A DNA stretch of 35,365 nucleotides from RGIG7179 sp051893555 (GTDB taxonomy: Bacteria > Bacillota > Clostridia > Peptostreptococcales > Anaerovoracaceae): the NCBI GenBank assembly GCA_051893555.1, contig JBJFHL010000067.1, positions 1-35,365 on the forward strand, in the 5' to 3' direction. The notes under the pieces are model-generated. The model saw nothing but the letters and a program-made list of their open reading frames with translations. It was not told the origin of the DNA and did no database searches. Position 1 is the stretch's first letter; every line of letters starts with the position of its first letter. Positions 6,398 through 14,479 of this stretch are shown here, one piece after another. The translations under genes and the position numbers were made by a program.

Positions 6398-7777
6398 ATG
6401 AGTTATGATGTGAGAGAATGGCTGCCCGTGGCTGACATTCAGGAAGAATATAATAAGAAGCTTGTAAGTGCTGACGAGGCGGTTAAAATCGTAAAATCTG
6501 GGGACTATCTTCACTACGGTCTGTTCACAGGCGTGGTAGTAGACCTGGATACTGCACTGGCAAAAAGAGTTGATGAGTTGAAGGATGTGACCATCTGCAC
6601 CACCATGTGGAGCTATGCAGAACCGCCAGCCGTTTTAAAGGCTGATCCTGCAGCAGAACATTTTCATTATGCCAGCAGCCATTTTACACCGATTGAAAGA
6701 AAATGCAATAAGGCAGGAAATTGCTGGTTCCTTCCTGTACAGTTCAGGGAAAATACAAAATTCTACGAGGAATGCAGACCGACATTTGATGTGGCGATGC
6801 TTCAGGTGGCACCTATGGACAAGTCCGGAAACTTCAATCTGGGCCCACAGGTTGCAGAATACTGGGGAATTCTGAAGAATTCAAAAAAGATTATTGTTGA
6901 AGTAAATGAAAAGATGATCACCAATCACGGTATGGAAAACTATATCAATATCAGTCAGGTGGATATGATCGTTGAAGGCTCCAATACACCGCTTCCTACC
7001 ATTAATGCCAAAGAAGCAAACGAAGTGGAAAAAAAGATGGCAGGCCATATTGTGAACCTCATAGAAAGCGGAAGCACGCTGCAACTGGGGACAGGCGGCT
7101 TTCCAAACTATGTGGGGAAGCTGATTGCGGAATCAGATATCGATAATCTGAGCGTTCACACGGAGATGTTTGTAGATGCATATCTCCATCTTTTCAAAGC
7201 AGGTAAACTCACCGGCAATAAAAAAATCAACAAAGGAAAGATGACCTACACCTTCGCAATGGGGTCACAGGAACTTTATGACTGGATCGATGGCAATCAG
7301 ATGATGCAGGTCGGTCCTGTGGAATATGTTAACGACGTGGACGTCATTTCACAGAATGACAAGATGATCTCAGTGAACAGCTGCCTTCAGGTAGATCTCT
7401 TTGGACAGGTAAATTCTGAATCTGCAGGGCTCCAGCATATCGGAGGTACCGGCGGACAACTGGACTACGTCATGGGTGCATTTAAATCCAACGGAGGAAA
7501 GAGCTTTCTATGTCTTCCGTCAACCAGAACTTTAAAAGATGGAACAAAGGTTTCTCTGATCACACCTACCCTGCCGGAAGGCTCTATTGTTTCTACGCCG
7601 AGAAGCGGAGTGCACTATATCGTAACCGAGTATGGTGCGGTCAATCTGAAAGGAAAGACGACATGGGAAAGAGCGGAGCTTCTTGTTTCCATCGCTCATC
7701 CTGATTTCAGAGATGAACTGATAGAAGAAGCAAAGAAAATGGGCATCTGGAAAACCTGCAGTACATTAAAAAAATAA
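6398..7777 (+). CDS. Acetyl-CoA hydrolase/transferase-family CoA-transferase (butyryl-CoA:acetate or 4-hydroxybutyrate type)
   Basis: This is a single-chain class I CoA-transferase that moves CoA between a short-chain acyl-CoA and a free acid such as acetate. It has 459 residues. The first half carries an acetyl-CoA hydrolase N-terminal domain with VAPMDKSGNFNLG near 137. The second half has QLGTGGFPN (229-237), LSVHTEMFVDA with Glu256 as the expected catalytic glutamate forming the CoA thioester, and the glycine-rich IGGTGGQLDYVMGA characteristic of the But/AbfT/Cat group. Sequence alone does not settle the substrate. Paired with a thiolase it could activate an imported 3-oxo acid with CoA from acetyl-CoA or butyryl-CoA. 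GAGGAGG precedes the start, and a terminator follows at 7846-7899. Confidence 0.88.
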   Translation: MSYDVREWLPVADIQEEYNKKLVSADEAVKIVKSGDYLHYGLFTGVVVDLDTALAKRVDELKDVTICTTMWSYAEPPAVLKADPAAEHFHYASSHFTPIERKCNKAGNCWFLPVQFRENTKFYEECRPTFDVAMLQVAPMDKSGNFNLGPQVAEYWGILKNSKKIIVEVNEKMITNHGMENYINISQVDMIVEGSNTPLPTINAKEANEVEKKMAGHIVNLIESGSTLQLGTGGFPNYVGKLIAESDIDNLSVHTEMFVDAYLHLFKAGKLTGNKKINKGKMTYTFAMGSQELYDWIDGNQMMQVGPVEYVNDVDVISQNDKMISVNSCLQVDLFGQVNSESAGLQHIGGTGGQLDYVMGAFKSNGGKSFLCLPSTRTLKDGTKVSLITPTLPEGSIVSTPRSGVHYIVTEYGAVNLKGKTTWERAELLVSIAHPDFRDELIEEAKKMGIWKTCSTLKK

Positions 7778-7845
7778 CAGACTCTCTCTGACTTCTTCAT
7801 GGTAAGACTGCGCATGCAGCCTGATCCTCCAGCTCGTATCCACAG

Positions 7846-7899
7846 AAAAGAGGGGCCGGCGGTTCGGAATTTTTTCCGCTTGGCCGCTCTTTCTTTTTT
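7846..7899 (+). terminator. Terminator after the CoA-transferase
   Basis: AAAGAGGGGCCGGCGG (from 7847) pairs imperfectly with CCGCTTGGCCGCTCTTT (to 7892), and the T-rich stretch TTTCTTTTTT closes it. It ends the thiolase/CoA-transferase operon before the nrdJ promoter. Confidence 0.75.
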
Positions 7900-7917
7900 G
7901 CTGGAAGATATTGCAGG

Positions 7918-7965
7918 CCACTATATGTAGTGATATAATATCTTCTGTTACAAAACATATTGTGT
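7918..7965. promoter_or_regulatory. Tandem NrdR boxes over the nrdJ promoter
   Basis: CCACTATATGTAGTGA (7918-7933) and ACAAAACATATTGTGT (7950-7965) match the NrdR box (acaCwAtATwTwGtgt) at most positions; the second matches 14 of 16. They are exactly 32 bp apart, about three turns, which is the spacing known for NrdR boxes. They flank the extended -10 element TGATATAAT (7931-7939), so the dATP/ATP-sensing repressor NrdR would block initiation. A poor -35 (TTGCAG, 7911-7916) lies 17 bases before the -10. No cobalamin riboswitch was recognised. Confidence 0.8.
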
Positions 7966-8000
7966 AAACCATATTTTTCAGAAATAAAAGGAGGAGAAAC

Positions 8001-10307
8001 ATGCCGGTGGGAGAAATCAGCAAGAACGCCATGACCGTGCTGGAAAAGCGGTACCTGGCTAAGGATGAAAACGGAGTGCTTACGGAAACGGTGGAGGATA
8101 TGTTCCGCAGGGTGGCGGACACCATCGCATCTGCTGATGCCAATTATGATAATACGGCAGATATTAAGAAGCTCAGCAACGATTTTTATGAAATGATGAC
8201 GGAACTCCGGTTCTTGCCTAACTCACCGACACTGATGAACGCCGGACGGGTGCTGGGACAGCTTTCTGCCTGCTTCGTGCTGCCGGTGGAAGACAGCATG
8301 GAAGGAATTTTTGATTCCGTGAAGAATGCAGCGCTGATCCATAAATCCGGCGGCGGAACCGGCTTTTCTTTTTCCCGGCTGCGGCAGAGCGGTTCGGCAG
8401 TACGCAGCACCGGTGGCGTGGCAAGTGGTCCTATCAGCTTCATGAAAGTGTTTAATGCGGCCACGGAGGCCGTGAAGCAGGGTGGAACCAGAAGAGGCGC
8501 AAACATGGGTGTTTTGCGGATCGATCATCCGGACATTCTGGATTTCATCAACTGCAAGGCAGATAATAAGGAAATCACCAATTTCAATATCAGCGTGGGC
8601 ATTACCGAGGCCTTTATGGAGGCAGTGGAAAGCCACAGCGATTACGATCTGATCGATCCGAAGACGAAGCAGGCTGTCGGCCATCTCAGTGCGGAGAAGG
8701 TCTTCGACATGATTGTAGACCATGCCTGGAAAAACGGAGAGCCGGGCATCATCTTTCTGGATCGTCTGAACCGGGATAACGTGATCCCGACCATGGGTGA
8801 GATTGAAAGCACCAACCCGTGCGGTGAGCAGCCGCTGCTGCCGTATGAAAGCTGCAATCTGGGCTCCATCAACCTGGTGAAGATGCTCAGAAAGACCCTG
8901 ATCGGCTATGAATTTGACTTCCGTTTGCTGGGAGAAACTGTGGAAACAGCCGTGCATTTCCTGGACAATGTGATCGATGTGAATAATTACCCACTGGATA
9001 AAATTGCAGAAACCACCCGGGCTTCCCGGAAGATCGGGCTGGGCGTCATGGGCTGGGCTGATGCGCTGCTGATGCTGGGCATTCCGTACAATTCGGCAGA
9101 GGCAGCTGCGCTGGCAGAACGAGTCATGGGATATATCGAAAATACAGGACATGCCGCCAGTGCTAAGTTGGCGAAGAAGCGCGGCACCTTCCCGCTGTTT
9201 ACGGTCAGCACCATGAAGGATGGCGTGGCCATGCGCAATGCCACCGTGACCACCATCGCACCGACCGGCACCCTGTCCATCATCGCAGGCTGTTCCTCCG
9301 GCGTGGAGCCTGTCTTCGCCTACGCGTTCATCCGCAATATCATGGACGGCACGGAAATGATTGAAGTGAACCCGGTTCTGACGGAAAAGCTGAAGGAACT
9401 GGGGTTATATAACGACCGCATTCTTCGCAAAATCGTCAAAGAAGGAACCATTGCCCACGTCGAGGAGATTCCGGAAGAAGTACGTCGTGTCTTCGTCTGT
9501 GCCCACGATATTGAACCTGTCGATCATATCCGCATGCAGGCTGCCTTCCAGCGGCATACGGACAATGCCGTATCCAAGACGGTTAACTTCCCGAAGGAAG
9601 CCACCCGGAGCGATGTGCGGGATGTCTATATGCTGGCATATAAAGAAGGCTGCAAGGGCGTGACCATCTATCGTGACGGCAGCCGGGAAGAGCAGGTACT
9701 GAATATCGGACAGGTGAACCATGAAAATGGAAACACCGGGGCCGGGGCGCCGCAGAGCCCGCAGTGGACGGCAGACATGCCAGGCTATGGCCATATCGAG
9801 CCCCGTCCGCGTCCGGATGTAACCCGGGGCTTCACGGAGAAAGTGAAGATCGGCTGCGGCAGCCTGTATGTAACCGTAAATTATGATGAAAACGGCATTT
9901 GCGAAGTGTTTACCAGCACCGGAAAGGCCGGCGGCTGCCCGAGCCAGAGCGAAGCGACGGCACGTCTGGTTTCCGTGGCCCTGCGCAGCGGCATTTCCAT
10001 AAACGAGGTCTATGACCAGCTGAAGGGCATTCGCTGCCCGTCCACCATCCGCCAGCAGGGTATGAACTGCACCTCCTGCCCGGACGCCATCGCGAAAGTG
10101 GTGATGAAAGTATCCAGACTGATCGAAGACCAACCGAAGGAAACGGCTGCACCGATGGTGAAACCGGAAAAGAAGCTGCCGGTACAGGCTGCGGAGATTC
10201 CATCTTCGGCCAGTGAGATTCATGCCTGCCCGGAATGCGGCAGCGTGGTAGAACATGAAGGCGGCTGTGTCATCTGCAGAAACTGCGGATTTTCCAAATG
10301 CGGCTGA
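8001..10307 (+). CDS. nrdJ: Adenosylcobalamin-dependent (class II) ribonucleotide reductase
   Basis: This enzyme reduces ribonucleotides to deoxyribonucleotides for DNA synthesis, using adenosylcobalamin to generate a thiyl radical, so no oxygen is needed. It has 768 residues. The catalytic motif TNPCGEQ gives Asn272, Cys274 (the thiyl radical) and Glu276. Cys91 (QLSACFVLP) and Cys285 (YESCNLGSIN) form the redox pair, with the usual 11-residue offset from Cys274. A glycine-rich SGGGTGFSFSRLR segment lies near 117. The C-terminal part holds a TSCPD domain (literally TSCPD near 692) and ends in a Cys4-type zinc-ribbon-like tail (CPECG...CRNCGFSKCG) that probably relays electrons. AGGAGG precedes the ATG. 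It is transcribed alone, with NrdR boxes upstream and a terminator downstream. Confidence 0.96.
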   Translation: MPVGEISKNAMTVLEKRYLAKDENGVLTETVEDMFRRVADTIASADANYDNTADIKKLSNDFYEMMTELRFLPNSPTLMNAGRVLGQLSACFVLPVEDSMEGIFDSVKNAALIHKSGGGTGFSFSRLRQSGSAVRSTGGVASGPISFMKVFNAATEAVKQGGTRRGANMGVLRIDHPDILDFINCKADNKEITNFNISVGITEAFMEAVESHSDYDLIDPKTKQAVGHLSAEKVFDMIVDHAWKNGEPGIIFLDRLNRDNVIPTMGEIESTNPCGEQPLLPYESCNLGSINLVKMLRKTLIGYEFDFRLLGETVETAVHFLDNVIDVNNYPLDKIAETTRASRKIGLGVMGWADALLMLGIPYNSAEAAALAERVMGYIENTGHAASAKLAKKRGTFPLFTVSTMKDGVAMRNATVTTIAPTGTLSIIAGCSSGVEPVFAYAFIRNIMDGTEMIEVNPVLTEKLKELGLYNDRILRKIVKEGTIAHVEEIPEEVRRVFVCAHDIEPVDHIRMQAAFQRHTDNAVSKTVNFPKEATRSDVRDVYMLAYKEGCKGVTIYRDGSREEQVLNIGQVNHENGNTGAGAPQSPQWTADMPGYGHIEPRPRPDVTRGFTEKVKIGCGSLYVTVNYDENGICEVFTSTGKAGGCPSQSEATARLVSVALRSGISINEVYDQLKGIRCPSTIRQQGMNCTSCPDAIAKVVMKVSRLIEDQPKETAAPMVKPEKKLPVQAAEIPSSASEIHACPECGSVVEHEGGCVICRNCGFSKCG

Positions 10308-10330
10308 TGTCATAAAATGTAAATTCTTCG

Positions 10331-10365
10331 AAAAACCCGGCTGTTTACGAACGCCGGGTTTTGTG
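10331..10365 (+). terminator. Rho-independent terminator of nrdJ
   Basis: AAAACCCGGC (10332-10341) and GCCGGGTTTT (10353-10362) form a perfect 10-bp stem around an 11-base loop, with a short T-rich tail (TTTTGTGTT). Confidence 0.85.
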
Positions 10366-10380
10366 TTAAAATAAAGTATT

Positions 10381-10425
10381 AGCGCATGCTGAGACCCTGT
10401 CGTGAGGCAGGGCAGCCGCTGCGCT
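10381..10425 (+). promoter_or_regulatory. Structured leader hairpin upstream of prfB
   Basis: Three nested complementary segments are visible: AGCGCA (10381-10386) with TGCGCT (10420-10425), CTG (10389-10391) with CAG (10413-10415), and CCCTG (10395-10399) with CAGGG (10408-10412). They form a 45-base hairpin with internal bulges. A weak promoter candidate, TTTACG (10344-10349), 17 bases, TAAAAT (10367-10372), would start transcription right at its base. It has no T-tail, so it is not a terminator. The role is unknown. Confidence 0.45.
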
Positions 10426-10452
10426 ATGAATTTCGAAAGGAGCATGAGGAAT

Positions 10453-11581
10453 ATGATTCAGTTAGATGCGATCAAAACCGAAATTCCGGCCCTGCGGCCG
10501 ACTCTGACGGAAGTCGGTGACTCTCTTTGACCTGGCCAGACTGAGAGCCGAATTAGAGAGAACGAACCGGGAGATCGAGCAGGAGGATTTCTGGAACAAT
10601 TTAGAATACGCGCAGAAGGTCATGCGCGAAAAGAAGAACATGGAAGATACTCTGGCCGAGTATGAAGGTCTGGAGAAGAACCTGGACGATGTGAGCGAGC
10701 TGATCGAACTGGCGGAAATGGAAGAAGAGAGCGGCGCCTGTCAGGAGGAACTGGCGGTCATGACTGCAGAAATCGAGGAACTTTTCGCCGGATTCAAGGA
10801 TCATCTGGAGGAGATGCGGCTGCGCACCCTGCTGACGGGAAAATACGATCACTGCAATGCCATTGTTTCCATTCACGCAGGAACCGGCGGTGTGGATGCC
10901 ATGGACTGGGCGGAAATGCTGCTGCGGATGTATACCCGCTGGTGTGATAAGAAGGGATATACGGTTAAGATGCTGGACCTGCAGGATGATACAGAAGCCG
11001 GCATCAAGAGTGCCACCTTCCTGGCAGAAGGAGAGAATGCTTACGGATATCTGAAAAATGAAAAAGGGGTTCATCGTCTGGTGCGGATCTCGCCGTTCAA
11101 CGCGGCTGGAAAGCGGCAGACGTCCTTCGCCATGCTGGAAGTGACACCGGAGCTGGACGATGAGATCCATGTAGATATCGATCCGGAAGATCTGCGTATT
11201 GACACGTACCGAAGCAGCGGTGCCGGCGGGCAGCATGTAAACAAAACGGATTCGGCCATCCGGATTACCCATCTGCCGACCAATATCGTGGTCACCTGTC
11301 AGAATGAGCGGAGTCAGCACCAGAACAAGGAAATGGCCATGAAGATTCTGACCGCCAAACTGACAGAACTGGCAGAGCAGGAGCATAAGGAGAACCTGAA
11401 GGAACTGAAGGGAGACTATTCCATGAACACATGGGGATCTCAGATCCGTTCCTATGTATTCCAGCCGTACACCATGGTGAAGGATCATCGGACCGGTGCG
11501 GAGACCAGCAATGTGCAGTCCGTCATGGATGGCAATCTCGATTATTTTATCAATGAAAAACTAAAATTCAAGGAAGAGTAA
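10453..11581 (+). CDS. prfB: Peptide chain release factor 2, expressed through a programmed +1 frameshift
   Basis: RF2 recognises UAA and UGA stop codons and triggers peptide release on the ribosome. Translation starts at ATG 10453 (MIQLDAIK) and runs 25 codons to an in-frame TGA at 10528-10530 within CTTTGAC. A +1 shift on CTT skips T10528 and continues in the frame 10529-11581, giving about 375 residues, normal for RF2. The downstream part has the RF2 stop-reading tripeptide SPF (RLVRISPFNAAG, about residue 212) and the catalytic GGQ (SGAGGQHVNK, about 256). GGTGA a few bases upstream of CTT can pair with the 16S rRNA tail and stimulate the shift. A GTG at 10517 opens the downstream frame but is not a real start. 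It abuts tex and probably starts the prfB-tex-ppaX-addB-deoD-regulator run. Confidence 0.96.
10525..10531 (+). other. Programmed +1 frameshift site of prfB
   Basis: CTTTGAC is the classic RF2 autoregulatory site: CTT is followed by the RF2-read stop TGA. Low RF2 lets the peptidyl-tRNA slip forward to TTT and continue with GAC, restoring RF2 synthesis. Residue 26 is therefore Asp (GAC 10529-10531). Confidence 0.95.
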
Positions 11582-11587
11582 ACATAT

Positions 11588-13762
11588 ATGGATATCATAC
11601 AGAAACTTGCGGCAGAATTCAAAGTAAAGGTATCTCAGGTGGAGAACACCGTACAGCTTATCGACGAGGGAAACACCATTCCGTTCATCGCCCGTTACAG
11701 AAAGGAAGTTACCGGCGGTCTCACCGACGTGGTTCTTCGTGACATGGACGAACGGCTGAAGTACCTGCGGAATCTGGAAGAGAGAAAAGAAGAAGTGATC
11801 CGCCTCATCGAGGAGCAGGGAAAGATGACCGAAGACTTGAAAGCGGAGATCCTGAAGGCAGAAGTGCTCCAGAGAGTGGAAGACCTGTATAAGCCGTTCA
11901 AACAGAAAAAAGCTACCCGGGCATCCAAGGCCCGGGAAAAGGGATTGGAACCGCTGGCTATGATCATCTATGCCCAGCTTCTGACCAGCGGCATGCCGGA
12001 AGATGCCGCGGCAGCCTATATCAACCCGGAGAAAGAAGTAAATTCGGCAGAAGATGCTTTGCAGGGTGCCTGCGATATTATTGCAGAAATGATTGCCGAC
12101 GATCCGGATCTGACCCAGGAAGTGCGGGATAAGACCTTTGCTTCCGGCCTCATCGTCACTGAGGCGGTCGATCCGGAGGAGAAAACGGTCTATGAGATGT
12201 ACTACGACCATCAGGAAGCCCTGGCGAAAATTCCGAATCACCGGGTGCTGGCTATCAACCGAGGTGAAAAGGAAAAGAAACTGAAGGTGAAGGTCAGTGT
12301 GGATACGGAAAAAATCCACCAGCTCATCGGAAGGACGGTGCTGAAAAACGAGCGCAATATATTTTACGGACTGCTGCAGGATACCATTGCCGATGCATAC
12401 AAGCGGCTGATGGCACCGTCCATCGAGCGGGAAATGCGAAACAGCCTGACGGAGCGGGCCGAGGCGGAGGCGGTGAAGATCTTCGCGAAGAACACCGAAA
12501 ATCTGCTGATGGCACCGCCGGTAAAGGGGAAAAAGGTCATCGCCATCGACCCGGGCTACCGTACCGGCTGCAAGGTGGCTGTGCTGGATGAGACCGGCAA
12601 GCTGAAGGCGTATACCACGGTGTATCCGACAGAACCGAAGAAGGATATCGCCGGCACAGAAGCTGTCCTAAAGAAATTAGTGGAAAAATTCCATACAGAT
12701 ATTATCGTCATCGGTAACGGCACCGGTTCCCGGGAGACGGAGGAAGTGGTGGCCGGCTTTATTAAAAAGAACGGCTATCCGATCCAGTATACCATCGTCA
12801 ACGAGGCAGGGGCGTCAGTCTATTCCGCGTCCAAGCTGGCGACAGAAGAGTATCCGGATCTGGATGTGACCACCAGAGGTGCCATGTCCCTGGGACGCCG
12901 GCTGCAGGATCCGCTGGCAGAGTTGGTAAAGATCGATCCGAAAAGCATCGGTGTGGGTCAGTACCAGCATGACATCAATCAGAAGCTGCTGGAGGGCGCC
13001 CTGACCGGCGTGGTAGAAGACTGTGTGAACCGGGTTGGTGTGGATCTGAATACGGCCTCCCCGTCTCTGCTGTCTTATATTGCCGGTATCAACATGGGGA
13101 TCGCGAAGAATATTGTGGCTTACCGGGAAGAGCACGGTCGGTTCGATAGCCGCAAAGAGCTGATGAAGGTGCCGAAGTTGGGAGAGAAGGCCTTCGGCCA
13201 GTGTGCAGGTTTCCTGCGGATCGAGGGAGGGAAGGAACCGCTGGATGCCACCTCCGTGCATCCGGAATCCTATGCGGCAGCCCGCTCCATGATGGAAAAG
13301 CTGAATGTGGATCCGGCATCCATTCGCAGCGGCGGCGACGCGTCCATCGAAAAAAAGATCAAAAAGGCGTATCCGGCCAAATCCTTCGCCCAGAGCGTTT
13401 CCTATCTGGCAGAGGAGATCGGTATCGGAGAGATGACCCTGACCGATATCATCGAGGAAATGAAGAAGCCGGCAAGAGACCCCCGTGAGGATGCTCCTCC
13501 GGTGGTATTCCGCAACGATGTGAAGAACTTCGAGGACCTGAAGATCGACATGGAAATGACCGGAACGGTCCGAAATGTGGTGGACTTCGGCGCATTCGTG
13601 GACATCGGCGTGAAAAATGACGGCCTTGTTCATATATCGCAGTTAAGCGATAAATATGTAAAACACCCGATGGATGTGGTATCCGTAGGCGATACGGTGA
13701 AGGTGAAGATCATCTCCATCGACTACGACAAGAAAAAAGTGGGCCTGACCATGCGCCTGTAA
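11588..13762 (+). CDS. tex: Tex-family RNA-binding transcriptional accessory protein
   Basis: Tex is a cytosolic nucleic-acid-binding protein implicated in transcription and RNA turnover. At 724 residues it has the family's usual size and order. An N-terminal helix-turn-helix/helical region comes first (IPFIARYRKEVTGGLTD near 31), then a YqgF/RNase H-like domain starting at about 316 (VIAIDPGYRTGCKVAVLDE). Helix-hairpin-helix repeats lie around 480-560 (LNTASPSLLSYIAGI), and a C-terminal S1 RNA-binding domain at about 653-724 (VDFGAFVDIGVKNDGLVHIS). It begins six bases after prfB, with its ribosome binding site (AAGGAAGAG) inside the end of prfB, so translation is probably coupled. No damage is seen. 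Confidence 0.95.
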   Translation: MDIIQKLAAEFKVKVSQVENTVQLIDEGNTIPFIARYRKEVTGGLTDVVLRDMDERLKYLRNLEERKEEVIRLIEEQGKMTEDLKAEILKAEVLQRVEDLYKPFKQKKATRASKAREKGLEPLAMIIYAQLLTSGMPEDAAAAYINPEKEVNSAEDALQGACDIIAEMIADDPDLTQEVRDKTFASGLIVTEAVDPEEKTVYEMYYDHQEALAKIPNHRVLAINRGEKEKKLKVKVSVDTEKIHQLIGRTVLKNERNIFYGLLQDTIADAYKRLMAPSIEREMRNSLTERAEAEAVKIFAKNTENLLMAPPVKGKKVIAIDPGYRTGCKVAVLDETGKLKAYTTVYPTEPKKDIAGTEAVLKKLVEKFHTDIIVIGNGTGSRETEEVVAGFIKKNGYPIQYTIVNEAGASVYSASKLATEEYPDLDVTTRGAMSLGRRLQDPLAELVKIDPKSIGVGQYQHDINQKLLEGALTGVVEDCVNRVGVDLNTASPSLLSYIAGINMGIAKNIVAYREEHGRFDSRKELMKVPKLGEKAFGQCAGFLRIEGGKEPLDATSVHPESYAAARSMMEKLNVDPASIRSGGDASIEKKIKKAYPAKSFAQSVSYLAEEIGIGEMTLTDIIEEMKKPARDPREDAPPVVFRNDVKNFEDLKIDMEMTGTVRNVVDFGAFVDIGVKNDGLVHISQLSDKYVKHPMDVVSVGDTVKVKIISIDYDKKKVGLTMRL

Positions 13763-13800
13763 TCTCCGGGCGGAAATATTTTGAGAGGAAAAAATCAAGA

Positions 13801-14448
13801 ATGCTGAAATATATTTTGTTCGACTTTGACGGGACGCTGGTGAACACCAATGACGTGATCATCGCCTCCTGGCAGCACACCTATCGGACCTATCTTGGCC
13901 ACGAAGCGCCGGTGGAACATATTACTGCCTGCTTCGGCGAACCGCTGCTGCTGACCATGGCGCGGGAATTTCCGGGCGTGCCGCCGGAGGAATCTGCCGA
14001 AGTATATCGGAACTACCAGAAGGAGCATGCAGATCAGCTGGTGACCATCTTTCCGGGAGTGAAAGAGATGCTGCAGGCGTTGAAAGAAAAGGGATACATT
14101 TTGGGTATTGTCACATCCCGAACCCGGGAGTCTGCTCTTCGCTACATGGATATGTTCGACATCACATCGTTGTTTGACGATATGGTGACTTGTGAAGATA
14201 CCACCATCCATAAACCCAATCCGGAGCCGCTGCTGCTGGGTTTGTCCAAGCTGGGTGCTGTGCCGGAGGAGTCGGTCATGATCGGAGACAGCCCCTTTGA
14301 TATCAAGTGCGCCAATAATGCCGGCGTTCGTGCGGTTATGGTGGACTGGCGGATCACCTGCGACGACACCTCGCTGATTGACGATGCAGTGATCGACTTT
14401 CATGTGAATTCACCGACAGAACTGGTGGAACTGATGGGAAAACTGTAA
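13801..14448 (+). CDS. ppaX: HAD-superfamily pyrophosphatase/phosphatase, PpaX-like
   Basis: This is a Mg-dependent HAD hydrolase. PpaX in Bacillus hydrolyses the pyrophosphate released when HPr(Ser-P) is dephosphorylated; relatives act on phosphoglycolate. The 215-residue length fits. Motif I is LFDFDGTLVNTN with nucleophile Asp8 and acid/base Asp10. Motif II is the Ser/Thr after IVT, the Lys motif is IHKPNPEP, and the metal-binding motif is VMIGDSPFD. The NTN after motif I followed by SWQHTYRTYLG resembles PpaX more than phosphoglycolate phosphatase Gph, but the substrate is not certain. GAGAGGAAA precedes the ATG, and it lies between tex and addB on the same strand. Confidence 0.82.
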   Translation: MLKYILFDFDGTLVNTNDVIIASWQHTYRTYLGHEAPVEHITACFGEPLLLTMAREFPGVPPEESAEVYRNYQKEHADQLVTIFPGVKEMLQALKEKGYILGIVTSRTRESALRYMDMFDITSLFDDMVTCEDTTIHKPNPEPLLLGLSKLGAVPEESVMIGDSPFDIKCANNAGVRAVMVDWRITCDDTSLIDDAVIDFHVNSPTELVELMGKL

Positions 14449-14479
14449 GAATAAATAATTCATATTGTAAGGAAAGAAC

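Noticed and set aside
7778..8000. Cobalamin riboswitch before the B12-dependent nrdJ
   Set aside because: Only about 220 bases are available, a terminator fills the first half, and no B12-box-like sequence was recognised; NrdR boxes account for the control region.
8223..9152. Long minus-strand open frame of about 300 codons opposite nrdJ
   Set aside because: It is antisense to a strongly conserved gene, is rich in His, Gln and Arg as expected for a shadow frame, and has no recognisable domain or start signal.
10517..11581. A stand-alone release-factor gene starting at GTG 10517
   Set aside because: The frame is the downstream part of prfB. The true start at 10453 and the CTTTGAC shift site explain it; the GTG has no sensible start context and would drop the conserved N terminus.
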